A stretch of DNA of 64,000 bases from Flavobacteriales bacterium (GTDB lineage: Bacteria; Bacteroidota; Bacteroidia; Flavobacteriales_F; PHOS-HE28). Shown one piece after another: positions 29,665 to 39,845 of the stretch. The stretch covers positions 62,001 through 126,000 of the forward strand of contig JADJCX010000033.1 in NCBI GenBank assembly GCA_016703005.1, given 5' to 3'. Each line of letters begins with the position of its first letter. The first letter of the stretch is position 1. The notes below the pieces were generated by a model. The model was given only the letters and a program-made list of their open reading frames with translations. It made no database searches and was not told the DNA's origin. A program made the position numbers and the translations under genes.

Positions 29665-30216
29665 TCAACGCGGCGCCAGACGGCTCCAAATAGCGGAGTC
29701 CCTGAAAACCCCATCCCAGAAGAAGTTCTCCTTGAACAGCCCTTCACGCACGAAGCCGTGCCGCGCGAGCAAGGTGTTGGAGGCCACGTTCAACGGGTCG
29801 GTATCGGCTTCTATGCTGTGGAAACCGAGACGGTCGAAACCACAGGCTACGGCTGCTTCGAGGGCTTCGCCCATGATGCCTTTGCGCCAATGGTCAGCGC
29901 TGAGCATGTAGCCGATCTCGCCGCGGTAGTGCTCCTTCTTCAGCCGATAGTAGCCGATGGTGCCGATGAGCGTGTCGTCGCCCTTGAGCGTTATGGCCCA
30001 TGTGATCCCGTCGTTCGCTTCCGTACCGGCATGGATGACGGAGATCAGGTCCGATGCATCCTGCAACGTGGTGGCGCGGCGCCTGCCGATGAACTGCATC
30101 ACGCGTTCGTCGGCGCGTATGGCAAAGAGGGCAGGCGCATCGGTGGGCACGAGTGCGCGTAGCACCAGGCGCTCCGTGGTGAGCGTTGGGAAGGGTGCGA
30201 GATCGATGACGAGCAT
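29665..30216 (-). CDS. RimJ/RimL-type GNAT acetyltransferase
   Basis: 183 residues. LTTERLVLRALVPTDAPALF opens the family fold. Acetyl-CoA binding is indicated by IGYMLSADHWRKGIMGEALE and the following VASNTLLARHGFVREGLFKE. The family transfers acetyl groups to protein N-termini or other amines in the cytosol; the acceptor is unknown. It is isolated on its strand and faces the convergent small protein gene. Confidence 0.88.
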   Translation of the reverse strand: MLVIDLAPFPTLTTERLVLRALVPTDAPALFAIRADERVMQFIGRRRATTLQDASDLISVIHAGTEANDGITWAITLKGDDTLIGTIGYYRLKKEHYRGEIGYMLSADHWRKGIMGEALEAAVACGFDRLGFHSIEADTDPLNVASNTLLARHGFVREGLFKENFFWDGVFRDSAIWSRLAPR

Positions 30217-30311
30217 GTGGGCAAAGGAAGGGATGTGCCGCGATCACATCCGTTAACCGTTTTGGCATTTCGTTAACGCCGGTGGCCTGAGCGCACCGGT
30301 TGATTGGCGAC

Positions 30312-31781
30312 ATGAAGAACGCCTACCCCTTGTTGTTGATCGCGATCACCGGCATGCTCGCTTGCTCGGGCCCTGAGGAAAAGACCACCACCATTGCGGC
30401 ACCAGACCCGTTGGTCGCACGCATCCACTCGTTCATGCAGGCCAATGTGGCCGCCGGTTTCAACGGAAGCCTGCTGGTGCTGCGCGATGGAAAAGCCGTG
30501 ATCGATACCGGTTACGGCTTGCGCGATCGCGAGCAGAACCTGCCGAACACACCCGCAACGGTGCATGCCATCGGTTCCATCACCAAGCAGTTCACGGCAG
30601 CGTGCATCCTGAAGTTGCAGGAGATGGGGAAGCTGAAGGTGACCGATCCCATGAGCGCCTACTTGGAGAACGTCCCGGCGGACAAGTCGAGCATCACACT
30701 GCATCATCTGCTTACGCACAGCGCCGGTTTCCCCGGGGCCATCGGTGACGACAACGAAGCGATCAACGGCGCCGACTTCACCAAGCTCGCGTTATCGACA
30801 CCGCTCAAGTTCGCACCCGGCAGTGGATACGAATACTCCAACGTCGGCTACAGCCTGCTGGGCATCATCGTGGAGATCGTGAGCGGTGGGGCCTACGAGC
30901 GTTTCCTGCACGATGAACTGCTGGTGCCGGCAGGCGTGCTGCGCACCGGCTATCGTCTGCCCGACTGGACCAAGGAGCAATTGGCCATCGGCTACCGCAA
31001 GGATGGCACGCGCTGGGGCACCATGCTCGACCATCCCATTGTGAACGGTGGCCCCGGTTGGCACTTGCGCGCCAACGGCGGGATCATCAGTACCACGCAC
31101 GACATGGCAGCATGGGTTGATGCACTGCGCTCCCACAAGGTCCTCGACAGTGCATCGGTAAGGAGCATGTTCGCGCCGCATGTGGAAGAAGGCGAAGGAG
31201 CGGGATCGCACTACGGCTATGGCTGGGCCATCTTCAACACGCCACGGAACACACGACTGATCACGCACAACGGTGGCAACGGCATCCAGTTCGCCGATGT
31301 GTTGTGCTATGCGGATGAAGGCGTGACGGTGGTGCTGATGAGCAACGCCTCCCCGCGCGGCATGCAGGATCTAGCCTGGCAGGTAGGACGTATGGTGTTC
31401 GATCCAACGTTCAAACCCGAAGTGGCGAAAGCGACGCAAGCGTTGGAAGGTGTGCCCGAAGGTCCCATGGGCGATCGCATGAAAGCATTGTCGGCGATCA
31501 TCGCCAGTGATAGCGACGATGCTGCGCTGACCACATGGCTGCAGGAGAATCTCGGTCCCGGCTTCCTGCAAGACATGCCGATTGAGCGGCATATGTCCAT
31601 GTTCAAGCGGATGCGTGCGGACATTGGGGCGAGTTCCATTGAAGGCGTGGAACAGTTGGGTCCGGAAGAGTTCGCATTGAAGTTGCGTTCTGAGAAAAGT
31701 AAAGGACTGTTCCGCGTGATGCTGCAACTGCGACCGAGCGATGCACGCATCGGTGGGCTGGGAGTGGAGAAGGTGGAGTGA
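30312..31781 (+). CDS. Secreted beta-lactamase-family serine hydrolase (class C-like)
   Basis: 489 residues from MKNAYPLLLIAITGMLACSG, a lipoprotein signal with lipobox LACS. The penicillin-binding SxxK motif is HAIGSITKQFTAAC and the YxN motif is GYEYSNVGYSLLGI. A later THNGGNG takes the place of the third motif (KTG/HTG). Typical members hydrolyse esters, amides or D-amino-acid peptides outside the cell. About 140 residues at the C-terminus go beyond the core (VEQLGPEEFALKLRSEKSKG). It is followed by the PNPOx-like gene at 22 bp. Confidence 0.9.
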   Translation: MKNAYPLLLIAITGMLACSGPEEKTTTIAAPDPLVARIHSFMQANVAAGFNGSLLVLRDGKAVIDTGYGLRDREQNLPNTPATVHAIGSITKQFTAACILKLQEMGKLKVTDPMSAYLENVPADKSSITLHHLLTHSAGFPGAIGDDNEAINGADFTKLALSTPLKFAPGSGYEYSNVGYSLLGIIVEIVSGGAYERFLHDELLVPAGVLRTGYRLPDWTKEQLAIGYRKDGTRWGTMLDHPIVNGGPGWHLRANGGIISTTHDMAAWVDALRSHKVLDSASVRSMFAPHVEEGEGAGSHYGYGWAIFNTPRNTRLITHNGGNGIQFADVLCYADEGVTVVLMSNASPRGMQDLAWQVGRMVFDPTFKPEVAKATQALEGVPEGPMGDRMKALSAIIASDSDDAALTTWLQENLGPGFLQDMPIERHMSMFKRMRADIGASSIEGVEQLGPEEFALKLRSEKSKGLFRVMLQLRPSDARIGGLGVEKVE

Positions 31782-31802
31782 AGCGCGAACTAGTTTTGGT
31801 GC

Positions 31803-32348
31803 ATGGCAAAATTCCTCCCGGCGCTGGATGAGCGCTTGAGCGATTTCATCGCGCACCAGAAGATGTTCTTCACGGCGACCGCACCGGCCGATGGCCGCGT
31901 GAACCTTTCGCCGAAGGGGTTGGACACGTTCCGCATCATCAGCCCCACCTGTGTTGGCTATCTGGATGCAACGGGCAGCGGTAACGAAACGGCCGCACAC
32001 CTGTTGCAGAACGGCCGCATCACCTTCATGTTCTGCGCGTTCGATGGTCCACCGCTGATCCTGCGTTTGTATGCGCGCGGCCGCAGCGTGCAACCTGCTG
32101 ATGGTGAATGGTCGGCCTTGCGTCCTCACTTCGGGCCGCCCATGCTCGGTGAGCGACAACTCATCATGGCGGACATCGATAGTGTGCAAACGAGCTGTGG
32201 CTTCGGCGTACCGCTGTTGGAGTTCAAGGAGCACCGACCGCAATTGCGGGAGTGGGCCGAACGGAAAGGTCCCGAGGGTGTTGTCGCTTATCGCGCGGAG
32301 AAGAACCGGGTGAGCATTGATGGCCTGGCCACGGGGTACAAGGGCTGA
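31803..32348 (+). CDS. Pyridoxamine 5'-phosphate oxidase-family protein
   Basis: 181 residues. The start MAKFLPALDERLSDFIAHQK is followed by the split-barrel FMN-binding pattern FFTATAPADGRVNLSPKGLD and GNETAAHLLQNGRITFMFCA. These PNPOx-like proteins bind FMN and reduce or oxidise small molecules, although many have unknown substrates. It lies directly behind the serine hydrolase and may be co-transcribed. Confidence 0.85.
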   Translation: MAKFLPALDERLSDFIAHQKMFFTATAPADGRVNLSPKGLDTFRIISPTCVGYLDATGSGNETAAHLLQNGRITFMFCAFDGPPLILRLYARGRSVQPADGEWSALRPHFGPPMLGERQLIMADIDSVQTSCGFGVPLLEFKEHRPQLREWAERKGPEGVVAYRAEKNRVSIDGLATGYKG

Positions 32349-32517
32349 CAGGTCAGGGTAAGGTGGTGCGCAGCACCATATGTCCCGTGCGGAACGTTGT
32401 GACCCGTTCCGGGATGGGCCGTTCACAAAGTACCCTGTTCCAGTGCCGTTGCTCGTTCAGGGTGCGGTGCATCGATGAGGCGGGCATAGCATAGCGGCAA
32501 CGAACAAAACCCTTGTC

Positions 32518-33465
32518 ATGGAACGAACACTCCTCCTTGCGACCATGCTCGCATCGCTCGGCTCGAATGCGCAGAACGCTGCGTACTCGTTCACCCAGAC
32601 CACAGAGGCGTACATGGTGTTGAGCAACGACGTGATGTGCACGTTCGATGCGAACGGCTTCGATGCGATCAGCGAATTGAACGGTGAGACGTTCACGCTG
32701 TTCGGTGTGCCGTTCGTCGTGGGTCCGGCAACACCGTTGCGCATCGGCGACTACGGCTTCGTGCGCGTTGATGATGCCAGCACGTCCGTCATCATCGATG
32801 GCTTGTTCACCTTCAACCAACCGGCGGATGCAACTGGCTACATCAGCTATGCGATCACGGGCACACCGGGTCAGTATGTGGTCACGGCGCAATGGCACTT
32901 TCTCACGTTGACGAACGGACCTCCGGGCAACTTCGCCATGTGGCAGGTGAAGTTGGAGCAGGCCACCGGGATCATTGAAGTGCGCATCGGCCCGAACAGC
33001 GGAGGCGGCATGATCTACAACGATGCGACCGGCCCGAACTGCGGTGTGTTCCATGCACCGAACACCTTCACATCGTGTTATGCCAAGGTGTGGGTTGAAC
33101 AGGATGCTCTCGATCCGACCATCGACACACTTCCCAACTTCGACTTCGATGCCTTGCACAACCTGCCTCCCGCTCACACCGTGTACCGGTTCACGCCACA
33201 AGGTTGGGGGGTTGGGGTAACTGAACTGCCGGTTCCGGTGCCATTGCAAGTGCTACTGGATGGGGACGACCTGAACGTGCAACTTCCGGAAGGCACCACG
33301 ACCGGAACATTGCTGCTGGTGGATGCGGCCGGTCGCGCCGTGCGGTCGATGCAAGTTGCTGGTGCACAGCAACGGATCCGTTTGGACGGGTTGCCGGCCG
33401 GGGCATATGCGCTGCAGTTGGTGCGCGATAACGGCACATTGACCACTCGTTTCGTTCGTCCGTAA
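32518..33465 (+). CDS. Secreted protein with T9SS type A sorting domain
   Basis: 315 residues: short signal peptide MERTLLLATMLASLGSNAQN, then a beta-rich extracellular domain (DAISELNGETFTLFGVPFVV; GLFTFNQPADATGYISYAIT; WQVKLEQATGIIEVRIGPNS). The C-terminus, TGTLLLVDAAGRAVRSMQVA followed by LPAGAYALQLVRDNGTLTTR, is a type A sorting domain, so the protein is exported by T9SS and anchored or released. No enzymatic motif is recognised. It heads a rightward pair with the next T9SS gene. Confidence 0.83.
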   Translation: MERTLLLATMLASLGSNAQNAAYSFTQTTEAYMVLSNDVMCTFDANGFDAISELNGETFTLFGVPFVVGPATPLRIGDYGFVRVDDASTSVIIDGLFTFNQPADATGYISYAITGTPGQYVVTAQWHFLTLTNGPPGNFAMWQVKLEQATGIIEVRIGPNSGGGMIYNDATGPNCGVFHAPNTFTSCYAKVWVEQDALDPTIDTLPNFDFDALHNLPPAHTVYRFTPQGWGVGVTELPVPVPLQVLLDGDDLNVQLPEGTTTGTLLLVDAAGRAVRSMQVAGAQQRIRLDGLPAGAYALQLVRDNGTLTTRFVRP

Positions 33466-33579
33466 GCGAACGCCGACTGACCATAAGCCATCCAACCGTC
33501 CGTCAATGGAGAGACAACGCGGCGTTGGCCGCACGCATCTTTCGCACACGATCACAATGCCGATAGAATAGAAAGCAGC

Positions 33580-35214
33580 ATGACCATCCGGATCACCTCT
33601 TCACTTTTCGTTTTCGCCATCCTCAGTGCCTGCCCCGCAATGGCACAGACCAGCTCGTTCGAGAAGGTGGTGCCTGCGCCACTGCTGTCCTTCGATGCTT
33701 TTGCGCGCGCCGCACAGGTCGCTCCTGACCAAGGGCGATGCGTCTTTGCTACCAACGCACTGATCGGTCAGCTCGGTGACGCCGATGTGCTGATGCTACG
33801 CGTGAACGGCGCTGGCGATATCGTGCAGAGCCTCACCATCGGTGACACAACAGGTCAAGGCTACCATGATGTGGCCAAGGAAATGGTGCAGTCGGACAAG
33901 CACTACTACGTGAGCGGCTACACCCGCGCGATCGATACTTCGGCAGCGCATACGTTCACAGCCTTCCTCATCAAGGTGGACACCGCGTTGAACTTCAAGT
34001 GGCAGAAGAACTACATACTGCCGGGACAGGAGATGTACGCGGAGGTGATGACACCGATCGGCGGCAGCGACCTGCTCGTTGCCGGGAAGATCTACGATGG
34101 CAACGATTTCCAGTCCTTCCTCATGCGCACGGACAGCACAGGAGCTGTGCAATGGATCAAACAGTACCAGATGCCGTTCGGCGAAACCATCCAATGCGTA
34201 CGGCCATTGCCGGGTGGCGATCTGCTGATGAGCGGCTCGATGATCTTCGGTTTTGAACTGGTGCTGCCCTTCGTGTGCAAGGTGACCGCGCAAGGGGATT
34301 GGATCTGGGGCAAGTACTACAACTACCCGCCGATGAGCATCGTGGAGAACTCCAGCTTCCTGTTCGTTCGCGCGGCATCGGTCAATGACATACTGCTGGC
34401 TGGCCATACGGATGTATTCGGTGCCGGGTCGCTGGATGCGTACGTCGTGAACATCGACAGCAGCGGGGCGATCAACTGGGCGCGGACATACGGCGGCTCA
34501 CAATTCGACCTTCCGTACGCGGTGCAGTTCGATGTGGCGGAGAACGAATTGGTCATGGCGGGTAACTCCGGCTCCTTCACATCCAGCGGAACGCCGCACG
34601 CCATGGCCATGCGCATCGAGGCAGGAGGCGCCTTGCTGGCGACCGCGCTCTACGGCGATACGGCGACCCTGCAACAAGCGGCACTGTACCACGGTTCGCG
34701 CATCGCCCAGGACCAGCGCCTGCTGATGGGCGCGCGCTTCTTCCCGGCGGATGATCTGTACATCACCGGCACGGATGATCTGTTGACGAATGCGTGCAAC
34801 CATCATCCCGTTAGCGCATCCATGATCGCTCAAACCACTTCGTTCGGCGGGTTCGCAGCAACGGTCACTGTTCCGGAACCAACGGTCACCAGTGATGAAC
34901 TGGGCCATGGTGTGTACATCGATGGTACCATGCTCTGCTTACCGCCCACGGCTGTGAACGCCCCGGCCGGTGCGGTCGATCAGCCTCTGCTGTATCCATC
35001 GCCCGGCGATGGTGACTTCCGGGTGGACCTGCCCGCAGGGAGCAACGCGGTCGCGATCCAATTGCTCGATATGGAAGGCCGCGTAGTTTGGCGCGCCGGG
35101 TCCGTCAACGCGGAAGTGCGCATCCCCGGAACCATCGTCAACGGGCACTATGTGGTAAGCATCGAAGACGCCAACGGGGAACGGACAGTGTTGCGTTACG
35201 CACTGCAACGCTGA
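33580..35214 (+). CDS. Secreted propeller-like protein with T9SS type A sorting domain
   Basis: 544 residues. Signal peptide MTIRITSSLFVFAILSACPA MAQ (cleavage after MAQ). The body has repeated segments in the style of SBBP/Kelch-like propellers (INWARTYGGSQFDLPYAVQF; ADVLMLRVNGAGDIVQSLT; DAYVVNIDSSGAINWARTYG). The end, LLYPSPGDGDFRVDLPAGSN to MEGRVVWRAGSVNAEVRI, is a type A sorting domain. Probably a surface protein. It converges on the NTF2-like gene, 21 bp apart. Confidence 0.83.
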   Translation: MTIRITSSLFVFAILSACPAMAQTSSFEKVVPAPLLSFDAFARAAQVAPDQGRCVFATNALIGQLGDADVLMLRVNGAGDIVQSLTIGDTTGQGYHDVAKEMVQSDKHYYVSGYTRAIDTSAAHTFTAFLIKVDTALNFKWQKNYILPGQEMYAEVMTPIGGSDLLVAGKIYDGNDFQSFLMRTDSTGAVQWIKQYQMPFGETIQCVRPLPGGDLLMSGSMIFGFELVLPFVCKVTAQGDWIWGKYYNYPPMSIVENSSFLFVRAASVNDILLAGHTDVFGAGSLDAYVVNIDSSGAINWARTYGGSQFDLPYAVQFDVAENELVMAGNSGSFTSSGTPHAMAMRIEAGGALLATALYGDTATLQQAALYHGSRIAQDQRLLMGARFFPADDLYITGTDDLLTNACNHHPVSASMIAQTTSFGGFAATVTVPEPTVTSDELGHGVYIDGTMLCLPPTAVNAPAGAVDQPLLYPSPGDGDFRVDLPAGSNAVAIQLLDMEGRVVWRAGSVNAEVRIPGTIVNGHYVVSIEDANGERTVLRYALQR

Positions 35215-35235
35215 GCGCACCTGCAGCCCAGTGGC

Positions 35236-35598
35236 CTAACCGTGGTAAACGCGCGAAGCCACGATGCGGCCATCGGAGACCTCCAGCACCTCCGCGACCT
35301 GCAGGTTCTCCTCGTCGGCAACGTGCCGCACATACTCCATGAAGACCTGGGTATCGTTGGCGGTGAGCTTGACCACCTCGTAGTTCAAGCTGGGCAGGCG
35401 CTGGAAGGCATCAGCCCACCATGCGCGCAACGCGTCCTTGCCACGGATAAGCCCTTTCGTTCCCGGCTGACGGGCCTTCAGCTTGGGGCTGTAGTGCTGG
35501 GCATCATCGGCATAAAGGGCGAGCAGCGCTTCGACATCGTGCGCGTTGAACGCAGCGAACCACTGGTAGGCAATGGAGCAATTCCGTTCAGCGAGCAT
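35236..35598 (-). CDS. SnoaL-like (NTF2-fold) protein
   Basis: 120 residues from MLAERNCSIAYQWFAAFNAH. The pattern AFNAHDVEALLALYADDAQH then LRAWWADAFQRLPSLNYEVV is the common cone-shaped NTF2 fold of SnoaL-like polyketide cyclase/isomerase relatives. Many such proteins have no known substrate. The ATG at 35598 fits the family length, while a longer upstream reading frame does not. Confidence 0.78.
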   Translation of the reverse strand: MLAERNCSIAYQWFAAFNAHDVEALLALYADDAQHYSPKLKARQPGTKGLIRGKDALRAWWADAFQRLPSLNYEVVKLTANDTQVFMEYVRHVADEENLQVAEVLEVSDGRIVASRVYHG

Positions 35599-35629
35599 GG
35601 AGCAGTGGATGAGGGCAAGCGCGCGCTTG

Positions 35630-35884
35630 CTATGCGGGTACCGTGGAGCGGCACATGGGGTCAACGTATTCGCGCACGTACTGATCGATAGCGTTCCGGT
35701 CCATTTGCGGGAACATGATATAGGCGCTTTCGCGCACACGGTCAATAGTGGAACTGACGTACACGGCTTTCAATCGACCACTGCGCGCGTCCCCGAGCTT
35801 GCGGTCTTTCATTTCGCAATTCTGCAACCAACACATCACCGTGTCGCGGTCGGCAGGTGAGTGCACAAGAGTGCTGACGGTCAT
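35630..35884 (-). CDS. Small hypothetical protein
   Basis: 84 residues, hydrophilic (MTVSTLVHSPADRDTVMCWL at the start; IDRVRESAYIMFPQMDRNAI near the end). No signal peptide, membrane helix or recognised motif. It sits between two other leftward genes (31 bp to the SnoaL-like gene, 42 bp from the upstream hypothetical), which supports it as a member of a small operon, but its composition alone is not decisive. Confidence 0.42.
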   Translation of the reverse strand: MTVSTLVHSPADRDTVMCWLQNCEMKDRKLGDARSGRLKAVYVSSTIDRVRESAYIMFPQMDRNAIDQYVREYVDPMCRSTVPA

Positions 35885-35926
35885 ACCGGTGAAACTAACT
35901 GGATCGCGGCAGAGTGCCGCAAGGTG

Positions 35927-36271
35927 TTATTGACCGATCAACACGCCCGAGGGGGCTACCGGAACGGCCGCCTGCTTGCGTGCTGGCATGCGGTCAGCGG
36001 CCCGGTTGAATGTCCAATCGAACTTACCGCCGGCGCGTGGCATGGCCTTGCACTGGGGGATGAGGTTCAGCATGTTGGCCTTGTGCAACTTCGTCAAGAA
36101 CACGCGGAAGTTGTGCCCATGTTGCAGATCGCGTTCGACCAACTCGCGCTTGGCGAGCATGCCGTACAGGTCGATGCTGGTGAGGTTGACGGCGGGGGTG
36201 CTTTCCAGGTGCTCCTGGATGGCCTTGCTGATGCGCAGGGCTTGTTGGATCTCGGCGGGTGTCAATGGCAT
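35927..36271 (-). CDS. Hypothetical protein, 114 aa
   Basis: Starts MPLTPAEIQQALRISKAIQE. Predicted helical N-terminal half and a basic, Arg/Lys-rich C-terminal half (FNRAADRMPARKQAAVPVAP). The segment FRVFLTKLHKANMLNLIPQC could be a winged-helix-like piece, which is speculation. Coding is supported by the clean frame and its place in a leftward trio of small genes. Upstream 36272-36561 (290 bp) shows nothing I can name. Confidence 0.5.
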   Translation of the reverse strand: MPLTPAEIQQALRISKAIQEHLESTPAVNLTSIDLYGMLAKRELVERDLQHGHNFRVFLTKLHKANMLNLIPQCKAMPRAGGKFDWTFNRAADRMPARKQAAVPVAPSGVLIGQ

Positions 36272-36561
36272 GCGGCGGTAAAGGTCGGCTATTCACCAAC
36301 GTTTCAGTATACGGGCGCAGCATTCCCTCGACAAGTCCATGAAAAGGTCTGCGTTAGGGGTGCTTTTGCCCCAGCTCGAGCGCCTGCGTAGCGTTACAGA
36401 ACGGAGAATGACCGGATACATCATTGTTCATCGGAAAGGGCATTTATGGCGTGATGGGACTTACCGCGGTGCTTTCGCGATGCCCGGCACTACTGAGGAT
36501 CGCTCGACAACCAACGCTGGAGAATAAACGTCTCCTTTGCAACTGTCCCCAAACCCTGTCC

Positions 36562-39188
36562 ATGAAACGGTCCCTGCCCCTCGCGTTCGCTATTGCCTTC
36601 GCCACCGGAAGTTCACTGCATGCTCAGTTCACCATTCCCGATTCGGCGTTCGCGGCGCGATTGAACGCTACGGTGCCCGCAGCCATGAACGGTGCGGTGC
36701 TCGATACGCTGCACCCGAGCGTACAGAGTTTGAACTCCTTGTACGTGCCGTATGCATCGATCTATGATCTGGACGGCATCCAGTACTTCACCGGGCTGCT
36801 CAGTTTGGTGTGCAATGGGAACTACCTGACGACCATGCCGCCATTGCCGGATGCGATCATCCAGCTGGAGTGCCAAGGGAACAACCTCGTGAGCCTTGCT
36901 TCGTTGCCGAACAGCTTGGCACGTCTATACTGCTGGGATAATCAACTCACCAGCCTGCCCGCGCTTCCGCCTGCACTGGATTGGATCGTGTGCTACAACA
37001 ATCAATTGACCACCCTGCCCGCGTTGCCGCATTCGATCACGCAGATCGCTTGCAGTGAGAATGCCCTCACCGCGTTACCGGCGCTGCCGCTTTCGCTCAC
37101 GCGGCTGTTGTGCCAGAACAATCCGTTGCTCGGCACACTGCCGGCTTTGCCCAATGGATTGGAGAATCTCACCTGCAATAACACCGGCCTCACCGTGCTG
37201 CCGACGTTGCCTGCTTCGTTAACACTGTTGCAGTGCAGCAACAATGCGCTTACCACGCTACCGGCGCTGCCACCCGCGTTGGTGCAGTTGATCTGCGATG
37301 GGAATGACCTCACGTCCTTGCCCGCGCTCCCTTCCACATTGAAGTACCTGTTCTGCTCGCAGAACCAGCTCACGGCTCTTCCTGCGCTGCCGGCTTCACT
37401 TCGTTCCCTCACATGCTACAGCAACTCGCTTGCTGGCCTGCCCGCGCTGCCGTCCGCCCTGAACACGTTGGAATGTGAGAACAACCCCATCGGCGTTCTT
37501 CCAACGCTTCCTGATTCGCTCGTATTTCTCTACGCTTCGAACAACGGACTTACAAGCCTGCCACCACTGCCTGATACGCTTGGAACGCTCTATTGCTTTA
37601 ATAACCAGTTGACCAGCCTGCCTGCGCTGAGCAGCCGATTGCGACTGCTGAATTGCAACCAGAACCAGCTCACCGCGCTGCCATCGCTGCCCGATAGCTT
37701 GCAGTACCTCTTGTGCGGCACGAACCCCATTGATTGTCTGCCGCCGATCCCGAATACGGTGAGCAGCATCATCTGCAACAGCACCAACGTTTCGTGCCTG
37801 CCGAATATCCCTTCGGCCTTCAGCGCTGTTTCAAGCAACTTGGGCTTCCCGCTCACAGTGTGCAACGTGCTTTCAGCTTGCCCGTTCGGGGATGAGGCGA
37901 TCACTGGCAGTGTGTTCAACGATGGCAACGGCAACGGCATTAAAGATGTTGGGGAAGCCGCCTTTCCCAATGCTGTGATCGAAGCGCAGCCCGGCAGCTA
38001 TTTGACCGCGCCCGATATGTTCGGCAACTACGTATTGCCCATGGATACCGGCACATTCGTCATGGATCGATCACCACCGCGCCGGCCATCATTACGCTGG
38101 CGTTGTTGCAGGTCGACTCGTTGAACGATATCGGTTACCAAGCCATTCCCGGCATCTACGATCTAGTGGCGCATATGACCACGATGCCTGCGCGACCCGG
38201 CTTCGACAATAACGTGTACATCACGGTTGAGAACATCGGCACCGAGAGCACGGTGGCCGCGCTGGACCTCACCTTCGACAATGCGCAGACGTGGGTCGGT
38301 AGCGGCATCGCTCCGGATACGCAAGTCGGGAACAGTGCCACGTGGTCACCGACCATTGCTGCTGGCAGCTCGTGGGGCATTGCCGTAACACTGCATACCG
38401 ATGCGGCTGTAGTGATCGGCACATCCCTCGCGCACACGTTCGTTGCAACACCAGCGGTGCAGGATTCCACCCCGGCGGACAACACCATTACCTGGAACGG
38501 CTTTGTCGTTGGTGCCATTGACCCCAATGACAAGCAGGTTGAACCCGGGACGATGACACCCACGCAAGTGCAGTCCGGTGAAGCGTTGGAGTACACCATA
38601 CGGTTCCAGAACACGGGTACGTTCCCGGCTGAACGGGTCATCATCACCGATACGCTCAGCACGGATCTGCTGTGGAACACTATGGAACTGGTGAGCAGTT
38701 CACACACAACCGGATGGTACATCCACCAAGGCGTACTTCACTTCGTGATGGACCCCATCAACTTGCCCGATAGCGCCAGCGATGAAGCCAATAGCCACGG
38801 CTATGTGAAGTTCAGAATGACGCCGGTGAGCACCTTGATGAACGGTGCACAGATCGAGAACGTGGCCAACATCTACTTCGACTTCAACGAGCCGGTGATC
38901 ACTGCACCCGCAGTGTTCACAGTGGATGAGAACGTGGGTGTTGTTGCGACCGCAGTGAGCGGCTTCACGGTCTACCCGAACCCTGTATCCGATCTGCTCA
39001 CTGTTCAAGTGGATGCCCCAGGCGCATTCATTGAAGTGCGTTCATGCGACGGTCGGTTGCTGAAAGCCGTGCGTATGGTCGGTACGCAGGTGGTGGTGAG
39101 CGTCGGTGATCTCGTCGGTGGCCTGTACACGATCAGCATCGAGAATGTTGGGGGTCAGCGGACCACTCAACGTTTCGTCAGGCAGTAG
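36562..39188 (+). CDS. Leucine-rich-repeat surface protein with DUF11-like and T9SS type A domains (one frameshift)
   Basis: About 875 residues after joining frames at a missing base near 38064-38072. Signal peptide MKRSLPLAFAIAFATGSSLH A. Residues about 70-430 hold about 17 tandem repeats of about 20-21 residues of the form LxxLxCxxNxLTxLPALPxx, the short bacterial LRR type of YopM and IpaH, with Cys at a fixed position. A SdrD B-like segment (DEAITGSVFNDGNGNGIKDV), a DUF11/CshA-like repeat (SGEALEYTIRFQNTGTFPAE) and a type A sorting end (FTVYPNPVSDLLTVQVDAPG, then LVGGLYTISIENVGGQRTTQ) follow. Likely a surface adhesin. Divergence in the repeat DNA is moderate. Confidence 0.85.
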
Positions 39189-39210
39189 GGCTCAGCGTTG
39201 ATTCCGTAGA

Positions 39211-39591
39211 TCACACCGATGCGCGGTGCTTGAGGATGTAGTAGAGGTAACCGCACACGAGCAGGAAGCGCAGTGCGATGGACAACCATGCGATGGGTTG
39301 GAGCATGCCGATCAATGTCCAGTGGATATCGAATGCCAGCGTGAACGCCATGTAGACCGCACTGCCGATAAGCACGGCTCGCAGGGCAACGCTATCCGCA
39401 CTGTTGCGGGCCAAGTAGTTCATGAGCCCGAACGAGAACACGATGCCGCTGATGCCCATGACCAGCAGTGCGGAAGTCGGGTCGGGATCGCTGAGGATAA
39501 GGTGGCTCGCATAGCCGTTGAAGAACAGGAAGAACGCACCGAACAGCATGTGGAAGCATGCCATCGCCAGCATGAAGTTGCGGCGGCTCAT
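39211..39591 (-). CDS. Four-helix membrane protein, unknown
   Basis: 126 residues with about four hydrophobic stretches (MLAMACFHMLFGAFFLFFNG; ALLVMGISGIVFSFGLMNYL; AVLIGSAVYMAFTLAFDIHW; WLSIALRFLLVCGYLYYILK). It resembles small DUF4345-like membrane proteins in topology, but I cannot confirm this. It converges on the LRR gene and precedes another small membrane gene. Confidence 0.72.
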   Translation of the reverse strand: MSRRNFMLAMACFHMLFGAFFLFFNGYASHLILSDPDPTSALLVMGISGIVFSFGLMNYLARNSADSVALRAVLIGSAVYMAFTLAFDIHWTLIGMLQPIAWLSIALRFLLVCGYLYYILKHRASV

Positions 39592-39619
39592 GTTCTTTTA
39601 TGGCCCTGGAGCTGTCGGA

Positions 39620-39814
39620 CTACAGCGCGATCGTTGCCCCCTCCACGGATGGAGCCACGGGCTTGGTGCCCTGGCCCTCACCAGTTACCGCATACAGTAC
39701 AAGTCCATAGACCCCGATGATGAGCACTACTGGAATGATCACCCAACGAATGAACCGATCCATTTTGGTCGCTTTACCGGAGGCCGTCGGGTTGTAGTCT
39801 GTGGTTTGTAACAT
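39620..39814 (-). CDS. Small single-span membrane protein
   Basis: 64 residues: a soluble start MLQTTDYNPTASGKATKMDR, one helix (WVIIPVVLIIGVYGLVLYAV), and a short tail. An alternative start is the ATG at 39763. It lies between the OmpA gene and the four-helix membrane gene, all leftward and closely spaced, so it may be part of that transcript. No function is recognised. Confidence 0.55.
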   Translation of the reverse strand: MLQTTDYNPTASGKATKMDRFIRWVIIPVVLIIGVYGLVLYAVTGEGQGTKPVAPSVEGATIAL

Positions 39815-39845
39815 GGCCTGCGGGTGTTAGCGTGTGTTGCGTGGT

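Noticed and set aside
35745..36561. Start of the LRR gene or of the SnoaL-like gene at the longer upstream ATGs
   Set aside because: The chosen internal ATGs give a signal peptide (LRR gene) or the family length (SnoaL-like); the extra residues are not conserved-looking.
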